Positions 23,984-38,100 of a stretch of 64,000 nt of DNA are shown here, piece by piece. Each line of letters opens with the position of its first letter. Position 1 is the first letter of the stretch. Source of the stretch: Allacma fusca (taxonomy: Eukaryota > Arthropoda > Collembola > Symphypleona > Sminthuridae); assembly GCA_947179485.1 (NCBI GenBank), contig OX359248.1, forward strand, positions 4,171,501-4,235,500. Direction: 5' to 3'. The notes under the pieces were generated by a model. It was not told the origin of the DNA. It worked only from the letters and a program-made list of their open reading frames with translations, and made no database searches. The position numbers were made by a program, and so were the translations under genes.

Positions 23984-26900
23984 GAGCCGACATACTCCGA
24001 ACTTTGTCTTTGTATATCTTACTAGTTTATATTTCATTAGAGCTACATATGCAGGTGGCTGTTTCCATGCAGTTACAGGCTGGGCTAATAAAATGAAAAA
24101 CGAAGGTTTGGGTAAATAGTGGAAATTTTGCTGCACACGGGGAACAAAGGGACAAGAATGCATTGTGCGAGAAGTTTGAGCCGAGGCCATAGTAAAGCTG
24201 GCTTTGGAAGTTGGGTTGTTGGGTATGTTTAGTATTGTTGCTGAGTCGTGAGTCGAACAAGCCCATGGGTATATAGCAATAATAAGTAACTAAGGAGACA
24301 GCAGGAAGGAAGGTGTATCCTCAGCTCCAATGTCCTTTCTTTCTTTCCCACTTTTCAGTTGACTGTGAGATGCTGGTTGGGTTCAAGGGCTCCACTTATA
24401 GTTCATCTCCTCCTTTAAATTCATCAGAAAAAATTTACCACGTGTTTTCTCCCTTTTAGTCGCTCTTCTTGTTTCTATGCCGTCTCCCGTCTCCGTCGTC
24501 TACCTTCACACATGTTTAGGTACTCGTGAAAGAGTGGATTTTTCCACATATTAAATATCGCTCCAGTCTTTTCATCTCTCAGGCCAGCAAGGTTCTGGTC
24601 TGAATCCCATCCCTAGAATATGTATATAGCTACCAGACTTGGGTAGCTCCTCTCCGGAGGGAACCCACCATATGAGAACAATATGGCACACTGACGAGGT
24701 CTTACGTTCAAGTTTACCATTTTTCTGGGTAAACTGACAAGTGAAATGTAAAACGTTTGAGTAATATTTAATTTCCTTGGAAAGTATTTTTACGAGAAAT
24801 CCTTCATGGGACAGGGTATTTTTTTTTTTTAAATCCTAGTACTAGCATTTCTTATGACGCCTTCGTCACCATAAGCTACATTGATAACTGACGTTGTCAT
24901 TGTTACTGATAATATAATATTAATTGATTATCGGCGTAGAGAAGTTGTTGCCCCCGAGTGAATTGATTGATAGTTATGTGGGTTACATGTTTACTTTTCC
25001 AGCGATATGACAAACTTGATTGCTATATTTGGTAATAGCATCTATTGGCTGATTGAAAGGAAACGAGAGAGAAGGGCAATAACACCATGAGACTTCAGAG
25101 CTCTTGCTTTTAAGCTCTGTCCTGGTTGTGCGATAACAACAGTCAGAGAATCTATGCTCGTCGCTGGTAAAGCATCGCTGGTACACCAACTTACGTACAT
25201 ATGTACAGTCACTTGCTGTAGTGTGAGAGAGAATGTTAAGAATATCAGATGAAAGGAAAATGAGGACGTTGCACAAAGTCAATGTTACATTTCATAAGAG
25301 CGTATACATAATCATTGCTTTTCTCCCATACATGGTGTTCATCGCCGTGAGTGCTAGAAATACTTTGTACAACATTATTTCCAACCATGTTCGAATACCA
25401 TTATTTCAAACCATGCACGAAGAGCATTATTCAGAACCATGTACTCTATGAAAAAGACGTCAGTTCTATCCTATGCAATGTACCATACGAGCCAGTAACA
25501 GGGAAGATCTCGCCTGTGCTCTACCAACATTGAAATATTGTATTGATGTTAATTCATATTAAGGGTGTACATGTTATGCAGAGATGATACCCTCGGCTTT
25601 TCACAGATAAGTCCTAATATGCCATCAATTCTGTATTATGTTAAATGCAGAGTTTTACGTGTTCTCGTGCGGACGCATGTTTCTACCATATGCATAAGTA
25701 CCCCGAGTGAGTGATGATAGGATTGGGTTGGTATCCTGGCGAACGCATAACTATCTCACAAAACCAAGTGTTTTTTTTTTCATCTGCCTTGGGGCTATTT
25801 CAGGCTTTTCTTTGTCTGATTTCATGGAAAAATACAATCGCCTCAGTATGTAAACATTTTTCGTTTTCATTTGCATCGATAATATTTCTTCCCATTTCTG
25901 ACCACTGTAGAACTCTTGATATGGCGTAGAATTTTGGGTGCTGCAAATAAACCTTGATGGCAAGGATGGTAGTAAAATAGATGACGAGAGTCTTCCTTTG
26001 GGTCAGGCAGAATATTGTTTTGTATTTCCAGATGATTGTCAAGGGTAGTCCTTGATCTGAGTCCAATCACCTGGCTATATACATTAGTTGTCAACTAGTA
26101 GTGTGGTATGAAGAGTGCAAGTACATTATATCAACTACGTCGAGATGCTGTCTCTGTCTCTCTCTCTCATTCTCTTGGGTCACTTACCTACTGACTTTGA
26201 CTTGACTGGATTACCTAGCTTCATGCTAATAGCTTGTATTATGTTATACACTCACTCACTTGCATTATGCTACATGTACATTCACTAACTTGCAACATTC
26301 TTCATGCTATGTACATAAGGACTCACTTGTGTTAGGCTACACTGGTTTGGTTGTGTGATGAACATTGTGAAGCATCGTTGATTTTGTTTTCCATTCTCTT
26401 TCCATTGTTGCTCGTTCGTGGTGGTAGTAATAATAATGGTGGTGGATGCAGATGGCCATGGCCGTGACTCATGTCTTCTTTCATGGGCAGCTCCAGTCCG
26501 CCTCCAAATTTTCCACAAAAAGATTCATCTAGTCCTTATGCTCCTCATATACACACAGCATACCTTGAGACTGAAACTATGCAATCTACCTTAACTAACA
26601 ATAAGTGAGAAAAATATACCCTCCTGTGTCTACCTAATACCTCTGCGATTCGAGATGCAAGTACTTTTACTATTGCGTCTCAACGCAACAGTCTAATGAC
26701 CGGGTCTTATTATCTTATGTATGCGAAACTATATCACGTCTCCTCTAATCAGACAAGCTCTCGTATGGTTCAGTATAGTTTCAGGTATGAATCATTTTTA
26801 TAGGACTCTGCAGTATACCAAGGTTTAGTTACTCACTTATAAGTACTGTACCTGCCTGTCTCAGTTAATGTTCGGCTCAAAACACACTATTCTTCTAGTG

Positions 26901-29118
26901 TCGGTAGCTACATAGTCTGTAATACGGGCTAGCTATTTTGGTAGTAGTGGTAGTGGGTACATTTATTATTGCGTTCCAAAACGCGTCTTTGCCTGCGGAG
27001 CAGGAGCAAAAAAGACAGACTATATATACATGGTTTTTATTTATATGTTACCCCTCGGTTTCCCAGCGTTTGCTCCTGATAAGATGGGAATATTTTATGC
27101 ACACATTTGCACACTGTTGCAATTTCGTACTCCCAGATATACCTTCGGTTTTAAAATGTTAGCAATTTCTGACTGAAAACAAAAACCATATTTGACTTCA
27201 AGCATTGTGTGCTGGGATTACTATTGTAAACTGTATAGAGTTATAATTTTTGTAGGTAGCTGTGTGTATGAAGACATTTTTCAGTATGTTATGGAAGGAG
27301 TTGAAATATCCTCCGAATTGATGACTGCTTCTGCGGTCGTTAAAAGTAATTATTATTTTTACATGAAGTTTGATCCTGGATGGGAAGGATTTTATGAGCC
27401 TTTGATGACTGGATTTATTGAGTAATATTGTAATCAGTTTTTTCTACAAAATCCTGCACTATACAAAATATTTGGACATGGCGTAGTCTGGTGCAAGTTG
27501 AACTGAAGCTTAGTCTGAGGGAGTATGAAATTAGTGGGCTATTCTATTGCAGATGTAGTTCTATTGGTATGTTGGGAGTGCAGTATTATATACTGCATAT
27601 CATCAAGTAGGTCTTGTTCTCTGGTTCACTAGCCTCGTGTTTTTCAATGTCAGACGGTTGTTCATTTTATTTTTGTTGCCAGGGTGGAATGAATGTTGAG
27701 TTTGTGTTGCATGTATAGAGGATGAAACTCGTGCTCTCTCCTTCTCCTGAGTCCCTGTGTATTTTATTATTATTACTATGCCACTATGCATCCTTTCCAT
27801 GACCAACAATTACTGAAAGCTGTTAAGACCTGATAGCAGTTAGCATATGAGGACTTTTAGTAGCTATCCCCTAATATTAGATTTTGGCATGAGAGGAGAC
27901 CAGTGAAGGAGCAAAGTGTGAGAGTATCCATTTGTCTTGTTTACTTTACGGTTGGTTTTTTAGTGCAGTGAATGTCTATATGTGTAAGATGGGTTTTTGA
28001 TTACCAAAATGAAGATATCAGATCATGTAATATGTGACTCTCTTTGAATTCTTAGGTTGCAAGATTAAAGCACTTCGAGCCAAAACGAACACTTACATAA
28101 AGACGCCCGTGCGTGGAGAGGAGCCTGTTTTCGTCGTTACTGGGAGAAAGGAAGATGTTGCATTGGCTAAACGTGAGATTCTTTCAGCGGCTGAACACTT
28201 CTCACAAATTCGGGCTTCAAGAAAAGGTGGTGCAGGCGGCAGTGGTGGCCTGACTTGTGCTCCAGCTCCCGTTCCAGGGCAAGTAACTATTCAGGTGAGC
28301 ATGTATGCCAGTTTATGCAATGATTTCTGCTCATGTTATGTGTTCGATGTAGTATATGTACATAGAATTGCATGTTCAGTACGTTGACTGGAAACCCTGA
28401 CGGTTTGTATTCAGATGTTATACTGTGGTAGTTCAGGGAGAGGGCTAGGAATGTAAATTATTGATTTAAAATAATTAATTTAACATTACATTTGTAGGTG
28501 CGTGTTCCATACCGTGTGGTCGGACTAGTTGTTGGTCCAAAGGGTGCAACGATCAAGCGTATTCAGCAACAAACACACACATATATTGTGACTCCTTCGA
28601 GAGACAAAGATCCAGTATTTGAAGTGACCGGCCTACCGGACAACGTCCAGATGGCTAAAAGAGAGATTGAAGCTCACATTGCAATCCGAACTGGAAGTCT
28701 GCCCATGGATGGGCATGGTGGGGATGAGTTGACGAGTGGACAGAGTGAATTGCTAGCCAATCTTTACAAGAATGGCATCAATGGACTGGGATTGGAAGGA
28801 CTTGGACTAAGTCTCGGACTGGAAGAATTAGGACTAGGCCTGGGTCTAGGTCTCGGACTCGGAACAATCAACTCATTGAGCAGTAGCTTATCCAGTGTGT
28901 CTGGACTAGGTCTCGGTGGGGCTTTCGAATCTGGTGGTTCAGCGAACGGGACGGGCTCCGTAGGATCGAGCACCAGTGGAGGTGGCTCCCTTTCTTCACT
29001 CTCCGATCTCAATGGATTCTCAAACCCGATGGTGGCGAATAACACCCAAGCCATGAACACAAACATGGTGTACGGTCATAGTGAACCTGCGTTCGCCCTG
29101 TTCGATGACCCCAACTAG
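22655..29118 (+). CDS. mex-3: MEX-3 RNA-binding protein, two KH domains, no RING
   Basis: Exons 22655-22943, 28056-28294 and 28498-29118 give 382 residues. MEX-3 proteins bind target mRNAs through two KH domains and repress translation in the germline and early embryo. KH1 begins after [19 protein letters not shown] and carries GRQG at 94-97; the 5.1-kb first intron falls in that GxxG loop in phase 1. KH2 (about 177-245) carries GPKG at 189-192. The conserved ADEQ-like N-terminal stretch [17 protein letters not shown] is present. The C-terminal third is low complexity, with repeated LGLG and Ser/Gly runs, and ends FALFDDPN without a RING finger, unlike vertebrate MEX3A-D but like C. elegans MEX-3. 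The ATG at 22655 is the first plausible start; 22679 is an alternative. Confidence 0.95.
23942..23981 (+). repeat. (TG)n microsatellite, about 20 units
   Basis: Uninterrupted TG run inside mex-3 intron 1. Confidence 0.95.
25371..25450 (+). repeat. 26-28-bp minisatellite, three copies
   Basis: Copies at about 25371-25398, 25399-25424 and 25425-25450 share CATTATTTCAAACCATG with small changes. It lies in mex-3 intron 1. Confidence 0.75.
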
Positions 29119-32100
29119 AGGGACAGCTGTAGCAGAGACAAGAGAGTTAGAAGAGAGTACGGTATTTTATCAATTACGATTAGATTACTACACAGAGAAA
29201 TGATTACTCAGTAATTTTTTATTCTATTATTTTTTTCAAAGTGCAACAAATTAACAGTGAACAGAACTGACTTCATATTAATTATCAATATGACTAGAAA
29301 ACAAATAATAATAAGTATATTTTTCATTTTTTGCAATATATAATTTTCTCTATATATTATATATAACTTCCTCAAGAACATATATGCTACACACTCATTT
29401 ACATACACATATTCACATCTAAATACACACATGTAGTTATCACATCGCTATTACATTTACACAACTTTATTATTATGATTATTATCGTAGCATACAAATT
29501 ATTTCCTACATTCTTTATAATATTTTAAGAATTTTAATTAAGTAGATGTAACATTTTACAAACACGGGCATATATATTCATATCCATCCCAATAATCATC
29601 CTTGTAAAATATTTAATTTTTTATTTAACTTCATTTCGGTGAAACGTTATTATTATTTTTGTTTCGAAGCATAAACAAACATAATATATTACTAGGCTGT
29701 CAAAGTAAGCTACCACATCTCATCACTATTCTGTACATTGTGTATATATATATAAATCTTCGTGGTAATCTTGGATTGCATCTTTACATCTGTTTAACTA
29801 TAAATGACACTTATACAACATTCTCGGTATACTTTATATAAAACAATTGGTGTAGGATCATTCATTCTTCAGGTAATATTGTATAGCAACAGTAGCTATA
29901 TATATATTCTCATAACCAATTCTATAATAATGTAGGAACATTTCCCATAAATTCCAGTGTACTCTTGTACGTTAAATTATTAAGTACAGGCGTGTAGTAG
30001 TTATACGTTTAGAGGCGTTAGTGCCAGATCAAAGAGAAATCCAGTTGATCAAAAAATTTATTGAAAATCCAGTTTTTGATGGCTCAACACTACATAATAG
30101 GGGTAGGTATTAGTAGAGTGTGAACGTTTTTACAAGGTTCAAGGTAATTCATAGATTTCCAATGCTCTCCCTTTATTTTTTCCTCCTGGTACCATATACA
30201 TATGCTTTAATCATGTAATTTTTTGATAATAATATTATGGTCTTCCTGTGGCTATGGCTATAGTGAAAGGAAATCGCGTATTGAATATATATAGCTTTTG
30301 TGCATTTATATATAGATATATAAGGACAAACACATGTAATAAATGACTGGTTCTTTATATATTCTATAGGTACACCTTGGTAGACTAGTTTGCATCATTG
30401 CGTGTGACTATATTTTTAACGATTTTTTAGTTACTTTGTAAGGGTAATTATAGGCATCAACAGAGTTGAAATCTTTTTGGTAGTGGCTTCGTCTTGTCAT
30501 TCTTCATCTTCTTCCTAAATGCTATGACGCTGAGATGGTAGATAACTTTTAGCTCTATGGATACATACCTAATGGACTTCTCTGTACTGTATGTATAGCA
30601 TTTTAGGTGTGTTGTGTCTGTAGCAGGAATTCATTCGTTAAATATTGTGTGTATAGAGTAAACATATATGTTACATGATGACGAGCATGTGTGTATATGA
30701 GGAGTAGACAGGAAAGGGGTACACTGTATGCACATTCGTGTATTTCTTACGAATCCTTCGTACACTTTGGGAGGCTACCTTATATTGCAGATGATTTTTG
30801 CATGAGTTTCGTGCATGTGCACTCCTCATGCTATTATTTTGGTAGTCTGCATTGGAAATCACATGTGTATTCAGTGTTATATGTCTCCCATGTTAAGGAT
30901 TCAGACTCTGTGGGGCTTTATTTAAAGTAAATACAGGAATTTCTTGCCCAGGGTCTATATTTATTTGAGACATGAGACAGTGAGACAGAAGGGAGTTGAC
31001 ATCCAAAATGAGCAGGCTGTGCATGATAACTAAGCGCATAAATTATTCATATGTTGGTAATAGGTGATGGAAACCATACATATATGTATGCATAATACAT
31101 TATACTTTGGCTCAGGCTCTATGGACTTATTAGTTAAAAGTTTTAACGAAGATAACAATATGATCATCACATGTTTTACATAGTAATACAATAATGTGTT
31201 ACAATAATAATTTTTATTATTATTGTAATAATTCAATAAGAAATTTTACACTACTATGAGAGTAATAAGGAGGGCTTGAAGGAGACTATGTAAAAATGGA
31301 TATTTGCGCGGAGTCTCGTCATTAACTTTTTGAGGGAACTGCATAAAAATTAGTATCATACAACAACAACGGGAGAGAAGTGACGAGGTAAATCAATGCA
31401 ATAACTTTGACTTAGGAAAATGGTAATAGCACCTCCTATGATTAAGTAGTACCAGAGTAAAAATTAAGTAATAGCTTTTTTCAAAATGAAATAATTAGAC
31501 CAACAACTCTTATATTAAAGGATAAAACAACTTTGGAATAACTCTACCTTCTGAAAATATTTTCCAATGTTAATATGATTATGCGTTCATGAATTTAGTA
31601 GAAATCGTGGCAATGTATAGGCTATAAATCCATATGGGATTACCAAAAAAAAATCTAAAAGTAGAGGAAAGAGAGAGAGAGAGTGGAATTAAAATCTTTT
31701 TCTATAATAATAATAATAACGCAAAACTAATAACGTTCTGCTTGTTCCTTTTATCGAACTACAATTATTGTATAAAGGGAATACACAAGAACATTGCAAC
31801 AACTAAATACAACAACCACACACAAAATATTTGTAGGTAATAATATTTTAACATACCCATTTTCATATTTTTGGAATTTTCTATCATGGGACATACATAA
31901 TATTATTCTATAGTAATATTCAATGTGTATAAGGATTTTAATGACGCCTAGCAAATATTTTTCAAAACATATTTTATTAATGATTGGGAAAATGATTGAC
32001 TATTTCTCAAAAAAGGATCCTTTTAGGAAGCTTTCTAATTAAAATACTGAATTTTATGAATGACACGAAGGCAAAACTGAGTGAAAATTTATGATTAGTC

Positions 32101-35100
32101 GACTCTCGCTCTTATTCTGTTTTTCTCCCGTGAAAAAGAACAAAGTACACCTTGTTGACAAAAGGGAGCCTCTTGTTATTTACTATATATAATGATTACG
32201 AAGGTGTGAAATACGGATTATTATTATTACGGATATCCTCCTTTTACTGCTCATGTTTTGATAGCCTATTTAAATATATCCCATGATTTCTATACAAATA
32301 TTTACTACAACATCAAAGCTAACTAGCGTACTACTGTAGGCAAATACCTTTTAAATAAGGTTTACAATAATAATATATTGTGCAAGCTCCAAAAAAGGAA
32401 TCGTATTAAAAAGCTCTATTTACATAATTACTTGTAGGGAACCATTTATTACCTTAGGCAAGATGAGATTACCTACCCAAAATACATAGCTGATTTTTAT
32501 GCTTATATTGTTATTTTTCCATAATTTGTAATGTATTTTGATGTGAAATCATCCTGTAGTGTACGCTAAATATTAGGTATATAATGTTATTTAGGCAGGT
32601 GAAGATTAAGTGAGGAAAAAAGTTGTACAATGAACTTAAGACCAGGGATTTTTCATAGTTTTAATTTATATTTATTTTTTCACTCGAAACATAATGCTTG
32701 GACTTACTTGATCAAAGAGTTTTATGGAGAAAAAAACATTTTCATATAAACATACATGAGTTTTCCATGTATGAGGGCTAGCTTTCTCATCAAGGAGAAC
32801 TATCATACTAATAAATACAAAGGAACTAACTAAATTGCATATATACTATATACAATATTTGAGCATCACGTAAGTTCCAAAGTAAGACTTGAATTCAAAA
32901 TGTGTAAGGTATTGTCATCAATCGGTTCACAAACCTTATGCAAGTACTACTATGTCAGCGACGAAGTAATATTTAGTGTGAAATTTAAAAGGCAATTTTT
33001 AAGAAAATATTTCAATTTTAAATTATTGCTGTTGTATAGAGTTTCGTACGATAGCTTTTCGAAGCGTGGCTATTTTCATATTATCGTTGCTGTTATGATT
33101 AATTTTTTTCTAGTGAATCCTTTTCGTATTCACAAATGACTGGTTGGAGAGTATCATGGTTACAAAAAAATATGCGAATTGTCAACATTATTATATTTTT
33201 TTCTTTATGAGTTTCACTGAATTAATTGTAGGTATTGCTATTGTTGCACTTGCATGTTGCATATATTGTGAGGTGGAAATTTAGTGTAATAGACTGGATT
33301 GAATTTATTTATGGTGTTTAGTGTGATGATGCTGCTGTTGTTGTGGTAGGGAATTATACGTAGGGTTTTGATCTTGCCATGTTTGATATATACTTACCTA
33401 TTGCCTAATCCCTATGAAGCAACTAAACCCCCTAAATAGTTAAATGCATATATAGAGCAATCATTCGTATATTCCTCCTATATGAAGGGCATAATAACGC
33501 TTTTGAGAAGATGAGATGACCTGTTGTATAAGAATAAGTGTAGCGAAGGTCCACACACTACCAACTTTAAATGGAACTTTAAAGGAAGCTAATATAGTTT
33601 GCGATGGAAATTGATCTGTGAATTGGGTTTTAGTTGTCGAAGGATTTCTGCTAGAAAGCTTTACTACAAAGGTGACGAAAGTACTAACGAGTGTATTATT
33701 AGTTGCTGATATGTATTGATGATTAATTAACCTTGTTGCGTAAATAATATTATTGTAGATGATGATGGTGAGCACAGGTCGTACCTTATTATAAAACTCT
33801 AATAGGTGCATGCACTCTTCGCTCATGAGCATTTGAGTATTATTGTATTATTCACGAATAATTATATTTATATTGAAATTTTTAGATAAAATATTGATTT
33901 TGTTATTGCTAGAAACTTTTAAATAATCGCTCGTTTATTCCCGCAGTAAATCGAAAAAAATCAAAGATTATTATTACAAATATCTCGTTATTCTTCTCTA
34001 CTTACGTAAACCTACGTGACAATGTAAAAAAAAACAACATCCGATTTAAATCTTAAAAGATAGTACTATTATATACGTAAATGTGTCCTACACAGGAAGG
34101 AAACCAACAGTGTGAACATGTTCAAGTATTTCATTATCACAGTTTAGGAAGCATGGCTGCTATTGCGGAAAGCGGTGCGGTGGAGCCAATGAGTTATTTC
34201 TAACATCCTTTGCTTACTCAGTGAATAAACATTAAAGCAAAACAACATTGACGTACTAAACTGTGTGAAGTAGTAAAAAGAATTGATAGTGTTTCAGATG
34301 ACGAGGGGAAAGGTACAAAAACAATTCTCTATGTATAGGGGGATATGAAATAACAAATATGCCACCTTCATTAGACGAAATAACTTGTAGCCTTATACAT
34401 ATAATTAATTATATACTATCATAGTAGAATCAACTAATACCAAGCTACTATAATTAATAAAAAAAAGGAATGAACTGCCAATCAATAAAAAGATTTTTTA
34501 TTTTAACCTAAAAAAACATTGTTCCAGGTAGTAATATTTTTCGACAATTAACATACACAGTGAAAATAAATCACAAATCTGGGAGAAAAAAACGAATCAA
34601 ACCTCGAACTTGATAGGGTGAGACAACTAAACATATTATACAAAACTATACGTAAAATTATTAGTGATAATGTCCTCACATTCATGCAACTCACTATGCA
34701 TAATACTTAATTCTTACATTAAAGTTAGCACATTCGAACTGCTCAAGCCATTTTTCCATAGCTATCAATAGCTTAAAAATGTACACATGAAGCCATGTAC
34801 ATAATTACATATAGTGTATCACATCAGTGCTAATGGACATTATGACTAATTTCTAATTCTAAACAGGCTTATAAAAAAGGAAGCATTGAGAACAGGCGAA
34901 ACATCCTTTTGGTTATATCGCTGTATGAATTTCTCATGTATGTACATACAACATTGTGTATCATACTGGAAGAATTTTTTGCTTAGGATGAGCGTAACTC
35001 GTGAGAATTTGCAGCAGTGCAGTTGATCTATGCATAGGGCTGTAGTATGCGGCAGGATTGGGTACACCCGAGAGTGAATAATTCAGTCGTAGTCGTAACA

Positions 35101-38100
35101 CTACTGCATTGAGCTGAGGATAAGACAGGAAGGAAGGAAGGACTTAAAAATGGTGTAATAATTACTGCAAATTGTGTATTGACAAAAGATGAGAGCTGAC
35201 TGAGAGTTGTATGCGTGAATTAGGATACTTAACCTTGGCAGAGTTGTGTTTTAGTTCCTGTTTTATGCCGTCAGTCCTACGATTACTCATATGGTGGAAT
35301 TAATTGTGAATTTAATCGAAGGTGAGACAAAAGAGGGAAGCTGTTTTTCCAAAGGACAACTGATTAGACGATTTAATGGTACAAGGCTATATTTATATAG
35401 ATAGGAATTCAATACAAATGATTTGTTCACAGTTACTACTGTAATGGCATACTACTTTAGTTCAGGGTGGTATCCTTACTGTGTGGCTCCTTTAAGCAAA
35501 ACCCTTCTTCCTTTAAAAAAATTATTAGCATTTAGTCATAATAATAATTATTTCTAGTAGTTATTCTCTCCCATTGCAAGAGAAATGACTATGCCGAGGC
35601 AACCAGAAGTACATAGTTTTTTTCCCCAGCTGTGTGTTTGCAAATCCTAGTGCAAGTGTCCAAATGCAGAGGTTTTATTTTCTAGAAGTATTACTATACT
35701 CATACATAGATACATATATAATTACAATATACCTACCTATAGTAGTCGCGTTATCCGCTATATAGAGACTTGAAAGAAAGCTCCTATTATCTTGTAGGTA
35801 CTTACAAGCGTAGAGATATTTTATTGAACCTAATTACCTAAAAATATTTTAGAGGCATTTTAATTATGATTAATCATGTTTACCTGGAAATTGGTGTGAT
35901 ATTTCCCTGCGCTATACCCTGTACGTAGTAATATTAACCCCTCCTACACATACCTAATTATATTTATTCTAGACAGAATATACGTAACTATAATTTTTGG
36001 GAATCCAAGTCGACGTTTTAGCATAATCACAACCGCTTGTATCCCCTGCAATTTATGTAACGTTTCAGTATCTACCAAGGGCCTAGTAGAACGTTAATTT
36101 TTATTGAAAGGCTATTATATTGCATTCTAAGAATGATAGCCAGTGTATATCCATATATAGGCAGCTATAACTTGTACTGAGTTATGAATTTACTGCGAAA
36201 TGTCCTAGTTTTTAGTTTGGAGGAATTATTTTGATTTGTTGCCGCAATTCTTATAAAGCGGTGCCTGGTCAGAATGTTTTCCTTATAGTAGTTCAATTCA
36301 GGGTTTGTTTCCACCTATTTATTTTTTTTCTCTGTGGATTTGGTAGATAGAGCCAAGGGAAGTTGTGGTCAGGTTTCCTTCGTGACGACGTCAGAATGGA
36401 GTGTATTGTATGGTTGGATTTACATCCTCCTTCGAATTTATTTTGAGAAACATTTAGTGGAATTACGCAGAACAGCCTGTCTTTTAATCGGAGTTCCTTT
36501 TAGGTAACCTACTAGTAGTGCAATTATTATTATTTGACTCTGGTAGTTTGTTCCTACCTTGATTGAAGATTTGGTGGCAACCAAAAACTCTTGCTTTTAA
36601 TATTCATGGAAACAAAATATTCTAAGGTCTAGGAATGTCACCGTATGGTGAATTTCATACTGTCATCTGGCAAGCAGGTTTAGTGTAAGAAGCAATGGGA
36701 ATTTCTCTGATTGTTAACATCGAAAGACAATTTTCTATTCACAAGTTTCTTCACAAATCTGATTAGCATTTTCCATACATAATTACATTTCCTCTACAGC
36801 AGTTAGGTCAGGAACTTATTTTTTTAAAAAAGGTTAAACTATAATCTACCTCATTGGAAAAGCATTGAGCCACGGTAGTAAAGAATTGAAAGGTCAGAAA
36901 ATGCGGTGGTGCAATAACAAGGAAAAATTAGAAACATGTTCTCGAAATTCAAGTTCAGTTTGGTAATAAGCGTGAACTACTAAATTGTGCAGATGCACAT
37001 CGGTTTGTAATAACAGTGTAATTGGCAATGAAATAAAGTAAGGATTTTCCCAGGTTGTAGGACCATTCCATAGTCAATTCTTGGTAATGCAATGTGCTTA
37101 CTTTGAATGACTTGGTTTCTGATCGGAATTTTTCCCATTGTTTCTTCTCTATTGATAGTTTCTGTTGTATATCAGTGGATTTATTTACCTTCAGTCATTT
37201 GTATAGCCACCTTCAATTTCCCTCTTTCATACGAAGAAGACTTAAAAAAATCCCAAAGATTAATGTTGATTTGTTGAGTATTACAATGTTATTTATTTTT
37301 TTTATAACTATATTTAAATAGTGCATGCGTGATTGCGCACGCTACTTTTTTTTATACCTTCCTTTTAGTCTAGTACCATCAGTGTTAAGAGGGGTGGTGA
37401 TGGTGCACATGATGATAAGGATGCTATTTATATGAAAATTCGTAAAAGCATTTTGTCTTGTTTATTATTGTTATTATTTTAGAGCTAGCTCCATGGAATT
37501 ACTTACGTCGTCTTTGTTTTTACTTGACCACATCCTATATACTTAATGCATACTTGAGCGTGTATGTGGCATTTAAGTTTACGAATACTTGCTCATTCGA
37601 AACTGACACTTGAGAATCCAGAAGGTTTTGCTTGTAACATCAGGATGTATATACCTATATAGGTAAGGGTGGCAGACATCTAAAAACTTTACACTGAATG
37701 GTGTGAATTTTTCGGTATGTATGTGAGTGTGTGTGTGTGTAGTACTACACAGGAATACGCACAAACTATGAGGGAAATAAATAGCCAGGAGTAAATACTA
37801 ATTATTACAGTTCATTCATGTATGAAGTATTGACCGTACCGTATGGAAATAATGATGATTCAAACTCTGTCAAATTAAGAATGGAGGAGGGAAAAGTGTG
37901 AAAATGTCATTCGAATTTTCTTTTTTGCCATCCCGATGAGTTGGGCCTAATACAAGAATCTATTCCCTTTTTAAACTATAATGAGATGAAGTTGCTCAAA
38001 ACATGTTCACCATTTACATACACATGTCATGTTCATGTGTTTTTTACCTTTTCTATTTTCAATAGATATATCACATTAATAACAAGCATGCAAAAGAGGA

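Larger units (their letters stand above)
22944..28055 (+). other. mex-3 intron 1 (5.1 kb)
   Basis: Donor GTAAGC and acceptor TTCTTAG interrupt the KH1 GxxG loop. The intron contains a TG microsatellite, a 26-bp triplicated unit and only chance open frames. Its length against the other introns in this window (tens to a few hundred bases) suggests it may house regulatory DNA. Confidence 0.85.

Noticed and set aside
28764-29066. 100-residue proline-rich frame on the minus strand
   Set aside because: It is the antisense shadow of the mex-3 Leu/Gly/Ser-rich exon.
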